Assembly (NCBI GenBank): GCA_020025195.1
Contig: JAHHSN010000007.1
Span: 1-59,364 of the forward strand
Direction of reading: 5' to 3'
Origin: Angelakisella sp.
Lineage (GTDB): Bacteria > Bacillota > Clostridia > Oscillospirales > Ruminococcaceae
Length of the DNA stretch: 59,364 nt
Shown here: positions 23,359 through 30,484 of the stretch, one piece after another
Numbering within the stretch: the first letter of the stretch is position 1
How the letters are laid out: the number at the start of each line of letters is the position of its first letter
The notes under the pieces: model-generated
Seen by the model: only the letters and a program-made list of their open reading frames with translations
The model's database searches: none
Told to the model about the DNA's origin: nothing
Made by a program: the position numbers and the translations under genes

Positions 23359-23844
23359 ATGGGATTTTTCAAGAAACTGCTTGGCAGCTCCGAGCTTGAG
23401 ATCGGCGCGCCGGTCGCGGGCGAGGCGGTAGAAGTCAAAGAGGTCAGCGACCCGACCTTCGGCGAGGAGATCCTCGGCAAGGGCATCGCGATCCGCCCTG
23501 CGGCGAATGAGATCAAGGCTCCCTGTGACGCCACGGTGGATCTCATGTTCGAGACCGGCCACGCGGTAAGCCTTACCGCCGATAACGGCGCCGAGATTCT
23601 CATTCATGTGGGCCTTGAGACCATCAAGCTGGAAGGGAAGCATTTCACCGTCCACGCGAAGAACGGCGACCACGTCACCAAGGGCCAGCTCCTCATCGAG
23701 TTTGACCGCGAAGCCATCGCCGCCGAGGGGTATGATATCATCACCCCCATGGTCATCTGCAATTCCGGCGATTACAGCGAGGTCAATACCTATGTGGGCA
23801 AGACCGTAGCTCCCGGGGAAAAAGTGATCGGCCTTGTGAAATAA
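23359..23844 (+). CDS. crr: PTS glucose-type EIIA protein
   Basis: This is a free 161-residue EIIA of the glucose family, which passes phosphate from HPr to the EIIB domain. The phosphorylated His is residue 83 in ILIHVGLETIKLEG, with the second active-site His at 68 (TGHAVSL). The start is immediately after the licT stop. The nagE product has EIIC and EIIB domains but no EIIA, so this protein is the evident partner. It is cytosolic. No anomalies seen. Confidence 0.94.
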   Translation: MGFFKKLLGSSELEIGAPVAGEAVEVKEVSDPTFGEEILGKGIAIRPAANEIKAPCDATVDLMFETGHAVSLTADNGAEILIHVGLETIKLEGKHFTVHAKNGDHVTKGQLLIEFDREAIAAEGYDIITPMVICNSGDYSEVNTYVGKTVAPGEKVIGLVK

Positions 23845-23890
23845 GCAGGGAAGAACACGACATCACTTTTTAGAGAAAGGGGCAAAAACC

Positions 23891-25522
23891 ATGCTGAAAG
23901 GAACCGGCCGTCCGGCCTATTCCGGTATCGCAATCGGCCGTGCTTATGTTTATCGCAAGCAGAGAAGCGAGCTGCCTACCTCCTGCGGGGATCCCGCAGT
24001 GGAGCAGGGCAAGTTCAATGAGGCGCTGGAAACGGCGCGTCAGCAGTTGGAGGCGCTTTTCCTAAAAACCAAGGAAGAGCTTGGAGAAGAGCAGGCCATG
24101 ATCATCGACGTTCAGATGATGATGCTGGACGATCTCGATTACCTCGAAAGTGTAGAGGCGATGATAAAGGGCGGAGCAAGCGCCGCCGAAGCCGCGAAGG
24201 AAAGCGGCGACACCTTCAGCGCGGCCTTCGCCGCGATGGACGATGAATACATGAAAGCCCGCGCCGTGGATGTAAGGGACGTATCCTCCCGGATCGTGAC
24301 CATCCTCTGCGGCGATCAGAGCGGCACCGTGATGGAGGAGCCCGGCATTCTGGTTGCCGAGGATCTCACCCCCAGCGAAACGGTGCAGCTCCCCAAGGAT
24401 AAGATCCTTGCCTTTGTGACCCGTCAGGGTTCTTCCAACAGCCACACCGCTATTCTGGCGCGCATCATGAACATCCCGTCGCTGGTCCAGACCCAGATTT
24501 CCCTGGATGAGGACATCGACGGCAAGATGATGATCGTGGATGGCTTCGACGGCATCTATTATATTGATCCCGACGAGGAGACGATGCAGGCGCTTCAGGC
24601 GAAGCAGAAGACGGCCGAGGCGTACCGCCGTCAGCTGGAAGAATACCGGGGACGGGAGTCGGTCACCAGGACCGGAAGAAAAATGAAGCTCTATGCCAAT
24701 ATCGGCAACCCCGAGGATGTAAAGACCGCTCTGGCGGGCGACGCGGAGGGCATCGGCCTTCTGCGGAGCGAGTTCCTCTATCTCGGCCGGGAGACCTTCC
24801 CGACGGAGGAGGAGCTGTTTACCGCCTACCGCAAGGTTGTGGAGGGGATGGAGGGCCGGCAGGTTGTCATCCGCACCCTCGATATCGGCGCCGACAAAAA
24901 GGTGGATTATTTCGGCCTTGAGCCGGAGGACAATCCGGCGCTCGGCTACCGCGGCATCCGCATCTGTCTGGAGAACGAAGAAATCTTCCGCCCCCAGATG
25001 CGTGCCATCTACCGCGCGGCGGCCTACGGCAAGGTGTGCGTCATGTTCCCGATGATCATCTCCCTTTGGGAGGTTAAGCAGATCAAAGAGTTCTGCAAGA
25101 CCATCCGGGAGGAGCTTGCGGCGGAGGGCATTCCCTACGGCGAATGCGAGCTCGGCATCATGATCGAGACTCCCGCCGCGGCCCTGATGAGCGAGGAGCT
25201 TGCGCAGGAGGTGGACTTCTTCAGCGTCGGCACCAACGACCTGACCCAGTACACCCTCGCCATCGACCGTCAGAACGCGAAGCTTGACCGCTTCTATGAT
25301 TCCCACCATCCCGCCGTGCTGGCGCTTCTGGAGCTCATTGCGAAGAACGCGCACAAGGCCGGCATCTGGGTCGGCATCTGCGGCGAGCTCGGTGCGGACA
25401 GCACCCTGACAGAGGAGTTTATCCGGATGGGCTACGACGAGCTTTCCGTCTCGCCCGGGCGCATCCTGGAATTAAGAAAGAAAGTTTGCGAAAGTGAGGT
25501 AGTTCCCAATGAAGGAGTTTAA
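23891..25522 (+). CDS. ptsI: PTS enzyme I (phosphoenolpyruvate-protein phosphotransferase)
   Basis: Enzyme I takes phosphate from PEP and passes it to HPr. The 543 residues include an N-terminal helical HPr-binding part, the phospho-His at residue 185 (SNSHTAILARIMNIPSLV), the linker, and the PEP-binding barrel with GIGLLRSEFLYLGR, VIRTLDIGADKK, FFSVGTNDLTQYTLA and the catalytic Cys in GICGELGAD. The length is usual (slightly short of 570). It overlaps ptsH by 14 bases, with ptsI first, the reverse of the common ptsH-ptsI order. Confidence 0.96.
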   Translation: MLKGTGRPAYSGIAIGRAYVYRKQRSELPTSCGDPAVEQGKFNEALETARQQLEALFLKTKEELGEEQAMIIDVQMMMLDDLDYLESVEAMIKGGASAAEAAKESGDTFSAAFAAMDDEYMKARAVDVRDVSSRIVTILCGDQSGTVMEEPGILVAEDLTPSETVQLPKDKILAFVTRQGSSNSHTAILARIMNIPSLVQTQISLDEDIDGKMMIVDGFDGIYYIDPDEETMQALQAKQKTAEAYRRQLEEYRGRESVTRTGRKMKLYANIGNPEDVKTALAGDAEGIGLLRSEFLYLGRETFPTEEELFTAYRKVVEGMEGRQVVIRTLDIGADKKVDYFGLEPEDNPALGYRGIRICLENEEIFRPQMRAIYRAAAYGKVCVMFPMIISLWEVKQIKEFCKTIREELAAEGIPYGECELGIMIETPAAALMSEELAQEVDFFSVGTNDLTQYTLAIDRQNAKLDRFYDSHHPAVLALLELIAKNAHKAGIWVGICGELGADSTLTEEFIRMGYDELSVSPGRILELRKKVCESEVVPNEGV

Positions 25523-25766
25523 GTATATCATCACCGATGAGCTGGGCCTTCATGCCCGCCCCGCGGGTCAGCTCGTCAAGGTTGCTTCCGGTATGAAGTG
25601 CAGCGTCAAGGTCACCGCCAATGACCAGACCGTTGACGCCAAGCGCATCATGGGCGTCATGCGTCTTGCCGCCAAGAAGGGCAATGAGCTGACCATCACC
25701 TGTGAGGGTGAGGACGAGGAGAGCGCGGCCGCGGCTCTGGAAGCTTTCCTCAAAGAGAATCTCTGA
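25509..25766 (+). CDS. ptsH: PTS phosphocarrier protein HPr (Arg at position 46)
   Basis: HPr carries phosphate from enzyme I to EIIA. The 85-residue chain has the active His15 in ELGLHARPAGQLVK. The usual regulatory Ser46, target of HPr kinase in Firmicutes, is replaced: the segment reads VDAKRIMGVMRLAAKKG, with Arg at 46, where the common form is KSIMGVMS. Hence this HPr should not be switched by HPrK for CcpA-type repression. Its start lies within the end of ptsI, and a ribosome site GTGAGGTAG is found in ptsI. A 79-base gap with a small hairpin precedes nagE. Confidence 0.94.
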   Translation: MKEFKYIITDELGLHARPAGQLVKVASGMKCSVKVTANDQTVDAKRIMGVMRLAAKKGNELTITCEGEDEESAAAALEAFLKENL

Positions 25767-25788
25767 TTTATATTCATTACGGCAAACC

Positions 25789-25811
25789 GAGCCATTGTGG
25801 GCCGATGGCTC
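25789..25811 (+). repeat. Small hairpin between ptsH and nagE
   Basis: GAGCCAT pairs with ATGGCTC around nine bases, without a following U-run. It may affect mRNA processing or differential expression of nagE relative to the general PTS genes. Confidence 0.5.
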
Positions 25812-25845
25812 TTGCATAAAGTAGTTGTGAGGAGGATAACATACT

Positions 25846-27336
25846 ATGAAACACTTGCAGAAACTGGGCAAAGCGTTAATGCTGCCCGTAGCATGCCTGC
25901 CTATCTGTGGTATTCTGATGGGTATCGGTTATGCTTGTGCTCCCGCGTTCATGGGCGTTCCCGGCAAACCTACTGAAGGTTTTCTCTATGTACTCGGTGT
26001 ATTCCTGATCAAAGCCGGCGGTGCTTTGATCGATAACATGGCTCTCCTGTTCGCCATCGGCGTAGGCGTTGGCCTGGCTGATGATTCGGACGGCACGGCG
26101 GGTCTTGCCAGCCTGGTTTCCTGGCTGATGATCACCACCCTGCTGAACCCCGGCGTTGTTTCCCTCGTTGCCCCCCGCATGATCGCTTCTGAGACCAATG
26201 AGGTTGCGTTCTCCAAGATCGCCAACCCCTTCATCGGTATCATCTGCGGTATCATCGGCGCGATGTGCTACAACAAGTTCAAGAACACCAAGCTGCCTGA
26301 CGTTTTGGCATTCTTCAGCGGCAAACGCTCCGTTGCCATCGTCACCGGCCTCGTTTCCATCATTGCTTCTGTCGTCCTGCTGTTCATCTGGCCTCTGGTC
26401 TTCGGCGGCCTCGTAGCGCTCGGCAATGGCATCAAGAGCCTCGGCGCTGTCGGTGCCGGTATCTATGCATTCCTCAACCGTCTGCTCATTCCCACCGGTC
26501 TGCATCATGCCCTTAACAACGTCTTCTGGTTTGATACCATCGGCATGGGCGACCTGCAGGCTTACTGGGGCGGCCTCGTTCAGGGCGATATGTTCCACAA
26601 CAACCCGATCGACTGGTCCGTTGGTATGTACATGGCGGGCTTCTTCCCCTGCATGATGTTCGGTATCCCCGGCGCTGCGCTCGCTATGATCCAGACCGCT
26701 AAGACCAAGAAGAGAAAAGCCACCATCGGTATCGTTGGTGCGGCGGCTCTCTGCGCGTTCCTCTGCGGCGTTACCGAGCCGTTCGAGTTCGCGTTCATGT
26801 TCCTCGCGTTCCCCCTCTATGTTGTTTATGCTCTGCTTTATGGTATCTTTGTTGCAGTCTCTGCTGCGATCGGCTTCCGTGCGGGCTTCTGTTTCTCTGC
26901 CGGTCTTACCGACGCCATCTTCTCTTCCTTCCTGCCTGCCGCGAACAAGACCCTGCTGCTGATCCCGCTCGGCATCGCTGCCTTCGTGATCTTCTATCTG
27001 GTCTTCCTGTTCGCCATCAAGAAGTTCAACCTCAAGACCCCCGGTCGTGAGGATGACGAAGAGGATGAGCTGAAGATCGAGCTCGCCAACAACGACTACA
27101 CCGCGATGGCTGAGGTCATTCTCGAAGGCCTGGGCGGCAAAGAGAACGTAGATTCTGTTGATAACTGCATCACCCGTCTGCGCCTCGAGGTCAAGGATCG
27201 TCTGCTCGTTGATGAGAAGAAGATCAAATCCTCCGGCTGCGCCGGCGTCATCCGTCCCGGTAAGAACAGCGTGCAGGTTATCATTGGGCCCAAGGTTCAG
27301 TTTGTAGCTGATGAGTTCAAGAAACTGCTCAAATAA
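25846..27336 (+). CDS. nagE: PTS EIICB transporter, N-acetylglucosamine type
   Basis: This 496-residue membrane protein imports and phosphorylates its sugar. Residues ~1-395 form the EIIC domain with ~10 helices; LLIPTGLHHALNNVFWFDTIG and GVTEPFEFAFMF are the signatures of the GlcNAc/glucose family, and the HALNNVFWFDTIG form is that of NagE. Residues ~415-496 are EIIB, with the phospho-Cys in VDNCITRLRLEV. No EIIA domain is attached; crr in the same operon supplies it. Codon choice is strongly biased (CTC, GTT, ATC), suggesting high expression. GlcNAc specificity is further supported by nagA and nagB 5 kb away. Confidence 0.93.
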   Translation: MKHLQKLGKALMLPVACLPICGILMGIGYACAPAFMGVPGKPTEGFLYVLGVFLIKAGGALIDNMALLFAIGVGVGLADDSDGTAGLASLVSWLMITTLLNPGVVSLVAPRMIASETNEVAFSKIANPFIGIICGIIGAMCYNKFKNTKLPDVLAFFSGKRSVAIVTGLVSIIASVVLLFIWPLVFGGLVALGNGIKSLGAVGAGIYAFLNRLLIPTGLHHALNNVFWFDTIGMGDLQAYWGGLVQGDMFHNNPIDWSVGMYMAGFFPCMMFGIPGAALAMIQTAKTKKRKATIGIVGAAALCAFLCGVTEPFEFAFMFLAFPLYVVYALLYGIFVAVSAAIGFRAGFCFSAGLTDAIFSSFLPAANKTLLLIPLGIAAFVIFYLVFLFAIKKFNLKTPGREDDEEDELKIELANNDYTAMAEVILEGLGGKENVDSVDNCITRLRLEVKDRLLVDEKKIKSSGCAGVIRPGKNSVQVIIGPKVQFVADEFKKLLK

Positions 27337-27390
27337 TTAAAAACAGCGAGGTTTTGCCCCGGCCCACGGGGTACCTGACCTCCAATCCGA

Positions 27391-27424
27391 TAAAAGCGGC
27401 GGCCGAAAGGCCGCTGTTTTTTAT
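27391..27424 (+). terminator. Terminator of the PTS operon
   Basis: AGCGGC (27395-27400) pairs with GCCGCT (27410-27415) with inner GGCC pairing, followed by TTTTTTAT. Confidence 0.85.
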
Positions 27425-27492
27425 CCTGTTATAATGAAAAGTCTTTCCGCATAGCGGAAGTCCCCGCGGCGAAACTAGTAGTAAGCCCTTGA

Positions 27493-27509
27493 GTGACTTT
27501 GTCACGGAA
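27493..27509. promoter_or_regulatory. Operator motif GTGAC-N3-GTCAC-GGAA, site 1
   Basis: A 13-base palindrome (GTGAC, TTT, GTCAC) followed by GGAA lies 70-85 bases before the SDR gene. The same motif recurs before the thioredoxin operon at 28329. A GATAAA/GATGAT -10-like sequence follows about 17-20 bases after GGAA. Confidence 0.6.
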
Positions 27510-27577
27510 GGGGGAAGAAATGGATGATAAAATCTAAATGTAGGAATGATTACTGTTTATTGTTAGGAGGTTTTATT

Positions 27578-28324
27578 ATGAGACTAAAAGATAAAGTTGC
27601 CATCGTAACGGGAGGAAGCCGCGGGATCGGCCGCGCGACCGTAGAAGCTTTTTTAAGAGAGGGTGCCAAGGTTATCCTGACCGCGAGCACCGCAGAGAAC
27701 GCCGAGCAGGCGGCTAAGACCATCCGGGAGGAGTTTCCGGGTGTTTCAGTGGAGGGCATCAGCCCCAACCTCTCCAGTCTGGAATCGGTGAAGGAAGCGT
27801 TTGAGGGTGTGAAGAATCGCTATGGCCGAATCGACATCCTTGTCAATAACGCCGGTATTTCAGAAAGCACTCCCTTTGAGGACTACACCGAGGAGACCTT
27901 TGACCGGGTCATTTCCCTCAACCTCAAGGGCGTTTACAGCGCCTCCCGTGTGGCCGCTGACTATATGGCAGAGCAGGGCTCCGGCGTCATCCTCAATACC
28001 TCGTCGATGGTCTCCCTCTATGGGCAGCCGAGCGGCGTCGCCTATCCCGTCTCCAAGTTCGCCGTCAACGGCATGACCCTTTCCCTCGCGCGGGAGCTGG
28101 GCCCCAAGGGCATCCGCGTCAACGCGGTCGCGCCCGGCATCACCGAGACCGATATGATGAAGAAGGTCCCGAAGGAGGTCATCGAGCCGATGATCCGGCA
28201 GATTCCGCTCCGTCGTCTGGGGCAGCCGGAGGACATCGCGAATGCCTTTGTCTTTCTTGCCTCCGATGAGGCGTCCTATATCACCGGCGTGGTGCTGAGC
28301 GTGGACGGTCTCGCGAGATCCTGA
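27578..28324 (+). CDS. Short-chain dehydrogenase/reductase, FabG-like
   Basis: The 248-residue SDR has the NAD(P)-binding TGGSRGIGRATVE, NNAGISESTPF, the catalytic Ser in LNTSSMVSLYG, and the Tyr-X3-Lys of YPVSKFAVNG. It ends with the usual VLSVDGLARS. FabG-type enzymes reduce 3-oxoacyl-ACP, but many relatives act on sugars or other alcohols; no other fatty-acid gene is nearby. Redox neighbours and a shared operator suggest co-regulation with thioredoxin. The frame opens at 27524, but ATG 27578 has TTAGGAGG seven bases upstream. Confidence 0.9.
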   Translation: MRLKDKVAIVTGGSRGIGRATVEAFLREGAKVILTASTAENAEQAAKTIREEFPGVSVEGISPNLSSLESVKEAFEGVKNRYGRIDILVNNAGISESTPFEDYTEETFDRVISLNLKGVYSASRVAADYMAEQGSGVILNTSSMVSLYGQPSGVAYPVSKFAVNGMTLSLARELGPKGIRVNAVAPGITETDMMKKVPKEVIEPMIRQIPLRRLGQPEDIANAFVFLASDEASYITGVVLSVDGLARS

Positions 28325-28328
28325 TTTT

Positions 28329-28369
28329 GTGACTAGGTCACGGAAAGGAACGCCCGAAAAGGGGATAAT
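28329..28369 (+). promoter_or_regulatory. Operator motif site 2 and -10 box of the thioredoxin operon
   Basis: GTGAC-TAG-GTCAC-GGAA spans 28329-28345. GATAAT at 28364-28369 is a good -10, with no TTGACA-like -35; the GGAA end of the motif falls near -35. This fits an activator-dependent promoter. Confidence 0.6.
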
Positions 28370-28408
28370 AGAGACAACAAAGAAAGTTCATGCAAGGAGG
28401 ATCATACA

Positions 28409-28717
28409 ATGTCTATTATTACGATTACCAAAGATAACTTTAAGTCCGAGGTGCTGGAGAGCACCAAGCCCGTTCTGATCGACTTCTGGGCAAGCTGGTG
28501 CGGCCCCTGCCGTATGGTCAGCCCCACCATTGATGAAATCGCAGCGGATCGCACCGACATTAAGGTCGGAAAGGTCAATGTGGATGAGCAGCAGGAGCTT
28601 GCCGCGGCGTTTCACGTTATGAGTATCCCCACCCTCGTTGTGGTGAAGGACGGCAAGATCGCCAATCAGGCGACCGGCGTCCGTCCCCGCGCCCAGATCG
28701 AGGCGCTCTTAAAATAA
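28409..28717 (+). CDS. trxA: Thioredoxin
   Basis: The 102-residue protein has the classical active site WASWCGPCRM, the cis-Pro in SIPTLVVVKDGK and a normal length. It reduces disulfides in cytosolic proteins and is itself reduced by TrxB, encoded three genes downstream. AAGGAGG precedes the ATG. It is the first gene of a four-gene redox operon (trxA, rhodanese, second thioredoxin-like protein, trxB) with gaps of 9-30 bases. Confidence 0.96.
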   Translation: MSIITITKDNFKSEVLESTKPVLIDFWASWCGPCRMVSPTIDEIAADRTDIKVGKVNVDEQQELAAAFHVMSIPTLVVVKDGKIANQATGVRPRAQIEALLK

Positions 28718-28726
28718 GGAGGAGCT

Positions 28727-29026
28727 ATGTCCATCCTGAATTTATGGGGACGGGATCCCGAAAAGGCGCTCCGCCCCTTCCATGAAACGCCCGGAGCCAT
28801 CCTGCTGGATGTCCGCACCGAGGAGGAATTTGAGTGCGGGAGTCTTCCCGAGAGTCAAAACCTTCCGGTACAGCGCATTGAGGAGATCGAAGTGCTGATC
28901 CCGAAGCGGGACACCCCGATCTTCCTCTGCTGCCAGAGCGGCGCGCGGAGCTGCTATGCGGCGCAGGTGCTGCGGAAAATGGGCTACACCCATGTCACCG
29001 ACCTCGGCGGTATCGCCGAATGTTAA
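28727..29026 (+). CDS. Rhodanese-like domain protein
   Basis: This 99-residue single-domain rhodanese has ILLDVRTEEEFECGSLPESQNLPV and the active-site loop LCCQSGARSCYAAQVL, with Cys in the sulfur-carrying position. The final GYTHVTDLGGIAEC resembles the usual GYxxVxxLxGG ending. Rhodaneses of this size move sulfane sulfur or act as thiol carriers. Being sandwiched between two thioredoxin genes suggests it is reduced by, or delivers sulfur to, the thioredoxin system. Confidence 0.92.
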   Translation: MSILNLWGRDPEKALRPFHETPGAILLDVRTEEEFECGSLPESQNLPVQRIEEIEVLIPKRDTPIFLCCQSGARSCYAAQVLRKMGYTHVTDLGGIAEC

Positions 29027-29056
29027 GCCGAAACAACGTAAGAAAGGAGCCGCGCT

Positions 29057-29383
29057 ATGGCCATCATCGAAATGAACCCCGAACTTTTTAAGCAGCACGT
29101 CAAGGAGGGAGACCGCCCTGTTATGGTAGAATTCTGGGCGCCCTGGTGCGTTTACTGCCGACGCATCGGACCTTCCATGGGAAAGATCGCCGAGCAGTTT
29201 GCGGACCGTCTCACGGTGGGCCAGGTCAATATTGACGACCATGGCACCCTCGCGGAGGAGGAGAAGATCGAGGTCATCCCGACCTTCGTCATTTATCAGA
29301 ACGGCAAAGCCATCGGCTCTCTCGTCGCACCCGATTCCAAGGCGAAGGTGGAGGCCTTCATCGAGGAGACCCTAGGCCGATAA
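29057..29383 (+). CDS. Second thioredoxin-like protein (WCVYC active site)
   Basis: The 108-residue thioredoxin fold has the active site FWAPWCVYCRRIGP. The CVYC dipeptide is different from the common CGPC and would change the redox potential. The cis-Pro is present in VIPTFVIYQNGK. It lies between the rhodanese and trxB genes. It may specialise on a different client than TrxA. Ribosome site AAAGGAG is ten bases before the ATG. Confidence 0.92.
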   Translation: MAIIEMNPELFKQHVKEGDRPVMVEFWAPWCVYCRRIGPSMGKIAEQFADRLTVGQVNIDDHGTLAEEEKIEVIPTFVIYQNGKAIGSLVAPDSKAKVEAFIEETLGR

Positions 29384-29393
29384 GGAGGCTTCT

Positions 29394-30317
29394 ATGGAGC
29401 ACATTTATGATATGATCATTGTCGGAGGAGGCCCCGGCGGCTATACGGCGGCGCTCTATGCGGCGAGAGCCGGACTGGATACCCTTCTTCTGGAGAAGCT
29501 CTCCGCGGGCGGACAGATGGCGCTTACCACGCAGATCGATAACTATCCCGGCTTTGAGGAAGGGATAGACGGCTTTACCCTGGGCGAAAAGATGCAGGCG
29601 GGCGCCGAGCGCTTCGGCGCCAAAACCGAGCTGGCCGAGGTCACCGCGCTGGAGCTTTCCGGAAAAATAAAAAAGGTGGAGTCCAGTGAAGGTACCTTCC
29701 TTGGAAAAACGGTGGTCATCGCGACCGGTGCCAGTCCCCGGGAGCTGGGAATTGCCAAGGAAGCGGAGCTTATCGGCCGCGGCGTCAATTACTGCGCCGC
29801 CTGTGACGGGATGTACTATAAGGGCAAGACCGTCATGGTGGTCGGGGGCGGCAATTCCGCGGCGGCGGACGCCCTGCTTCTGTCCCGCGTCTGCAGGAAG
29901 GTCTATGTGGTGCACCGGAGAGATTCCCTCCGCGCCACCAAGATCTACCACGAGCCGCTGATGCAGGCGGAGAACGTGGAGTTTATCTGGAACTCCACCG
30001 TGGAGGAGCTGCTCCACGAGCAGCGGCTCACCGGCGTCCGTGTTAAGAACGTCAAGACCGGCGAGCAGAGCGTGGTCCCGGTGGACGGCGTATTTGTCAG
30101 CATCGGCCGAAAGCCCGCCACCGAGCTCCTGGAGGGGCAGCTGACGCTGGACCCCGCGGGGTACATCGCGGCGGATGAATCCACCCGCACCAATCTTCCC
30201 GGTGTTTTCGCGGTGGGGGATGTCCGCACCAAGGTGATGAGACAGGTTGTGACCGCCGTCGCGGACGGCGCGGTGGCGACTCATTACGCCGAGGAATATC
30301 TGGCGGAGAACGCTTAA
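29394..30317 (+). CDS. trxB: Thioredoxin reductase
   Basis: TrxB uses NADPH to reduce thioredoxin. The 307-residue flavoprotein has the FAD loop IIVGGGPGGYTAALYAARAG, the NADPH loop VMVVGGGNSAAADALL, the redox disulfide in YCAACDG, and the FAD-binding C-terminal GVFAVGDVRTKVMRQ. Length and order are standard. It is 10 bases after the second thioredoxin gene and ends the operon. NADPH versus NADH use is not certain from the sequence. Confidence 0.95.
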   Translation: MEHIYDMIIVGGGPGGYTAALYAARAGLDTLLLEKLSAGGQMALTTQIDNYPGFEEGIDGFTLGEKMQAGAERFGAKTELAEVTALELSGKIKKVESSEGTFLGKTVVIATGASPRELGIAKEAELIGRGVNYCAACDGMYYKGKTVMVVGGGNSAAADALLLSRVCRKVYVVHRRDSLRATKIYHEPLMQAENVEFIWNSTVEELLHEQRLTGVRVKNVKTGEQSVVPVDGVFVSIGRKPATELLEGQLTLDPAGYIAADESTRTNLPGVFAVGDVRTKVMRQVVTAVADGAVATHYAEEYLAENA

Positions 30318-30329
30318 ACTGAAAATCAA

Positions 30330-30369
30330 GACCCGACCGGAGCGGTTCGTCCCCCGGCCGGGCCTTTTT
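30330..30369 (+). terminator. Terminator of the thioredoxin operon
   Basis: CCCGACCGG pairs with CCGGCCGGG (one mismatch) across a 13-base loop, followed by CCTTTTT. Confidence 0.75.
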
Positions 30370-30416
30370 CATGACGCTGTAAAATAACTGTAAATTATGG
30401 AGCGGCGCTCTTGCAT

Positions 30417-30445
30417 TTGTGCTTTTGCGGAGATTATTCTATAAT
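30417..30445 (+). promoter_or_regulatory. Promoter of the AI-2E family gene
   Basis: TTGTGC (30417-30422) and a perfect TATAAT (30440-30445) are 17 bases apart. Confidence 0.65.
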
Positions 30446-30484
30446 AGAAGAAAAGCGGGCTTTTTAGCCAAAAGGATGGTATCA

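Noticed and set aside
22327..23673. A 448-codon minus-strand frame over licT and crr
   Set aside because: It also covers the promoter, RAT and terminator of the PTS operon; both plus-strand genes have complete motifs.
24062..25354. A 430-codon open frame on the minus strand across ptsI
   Set aside because: It is the antisense shadow of enzyme I, whose catalytic motifs are all intact on the plus strand.
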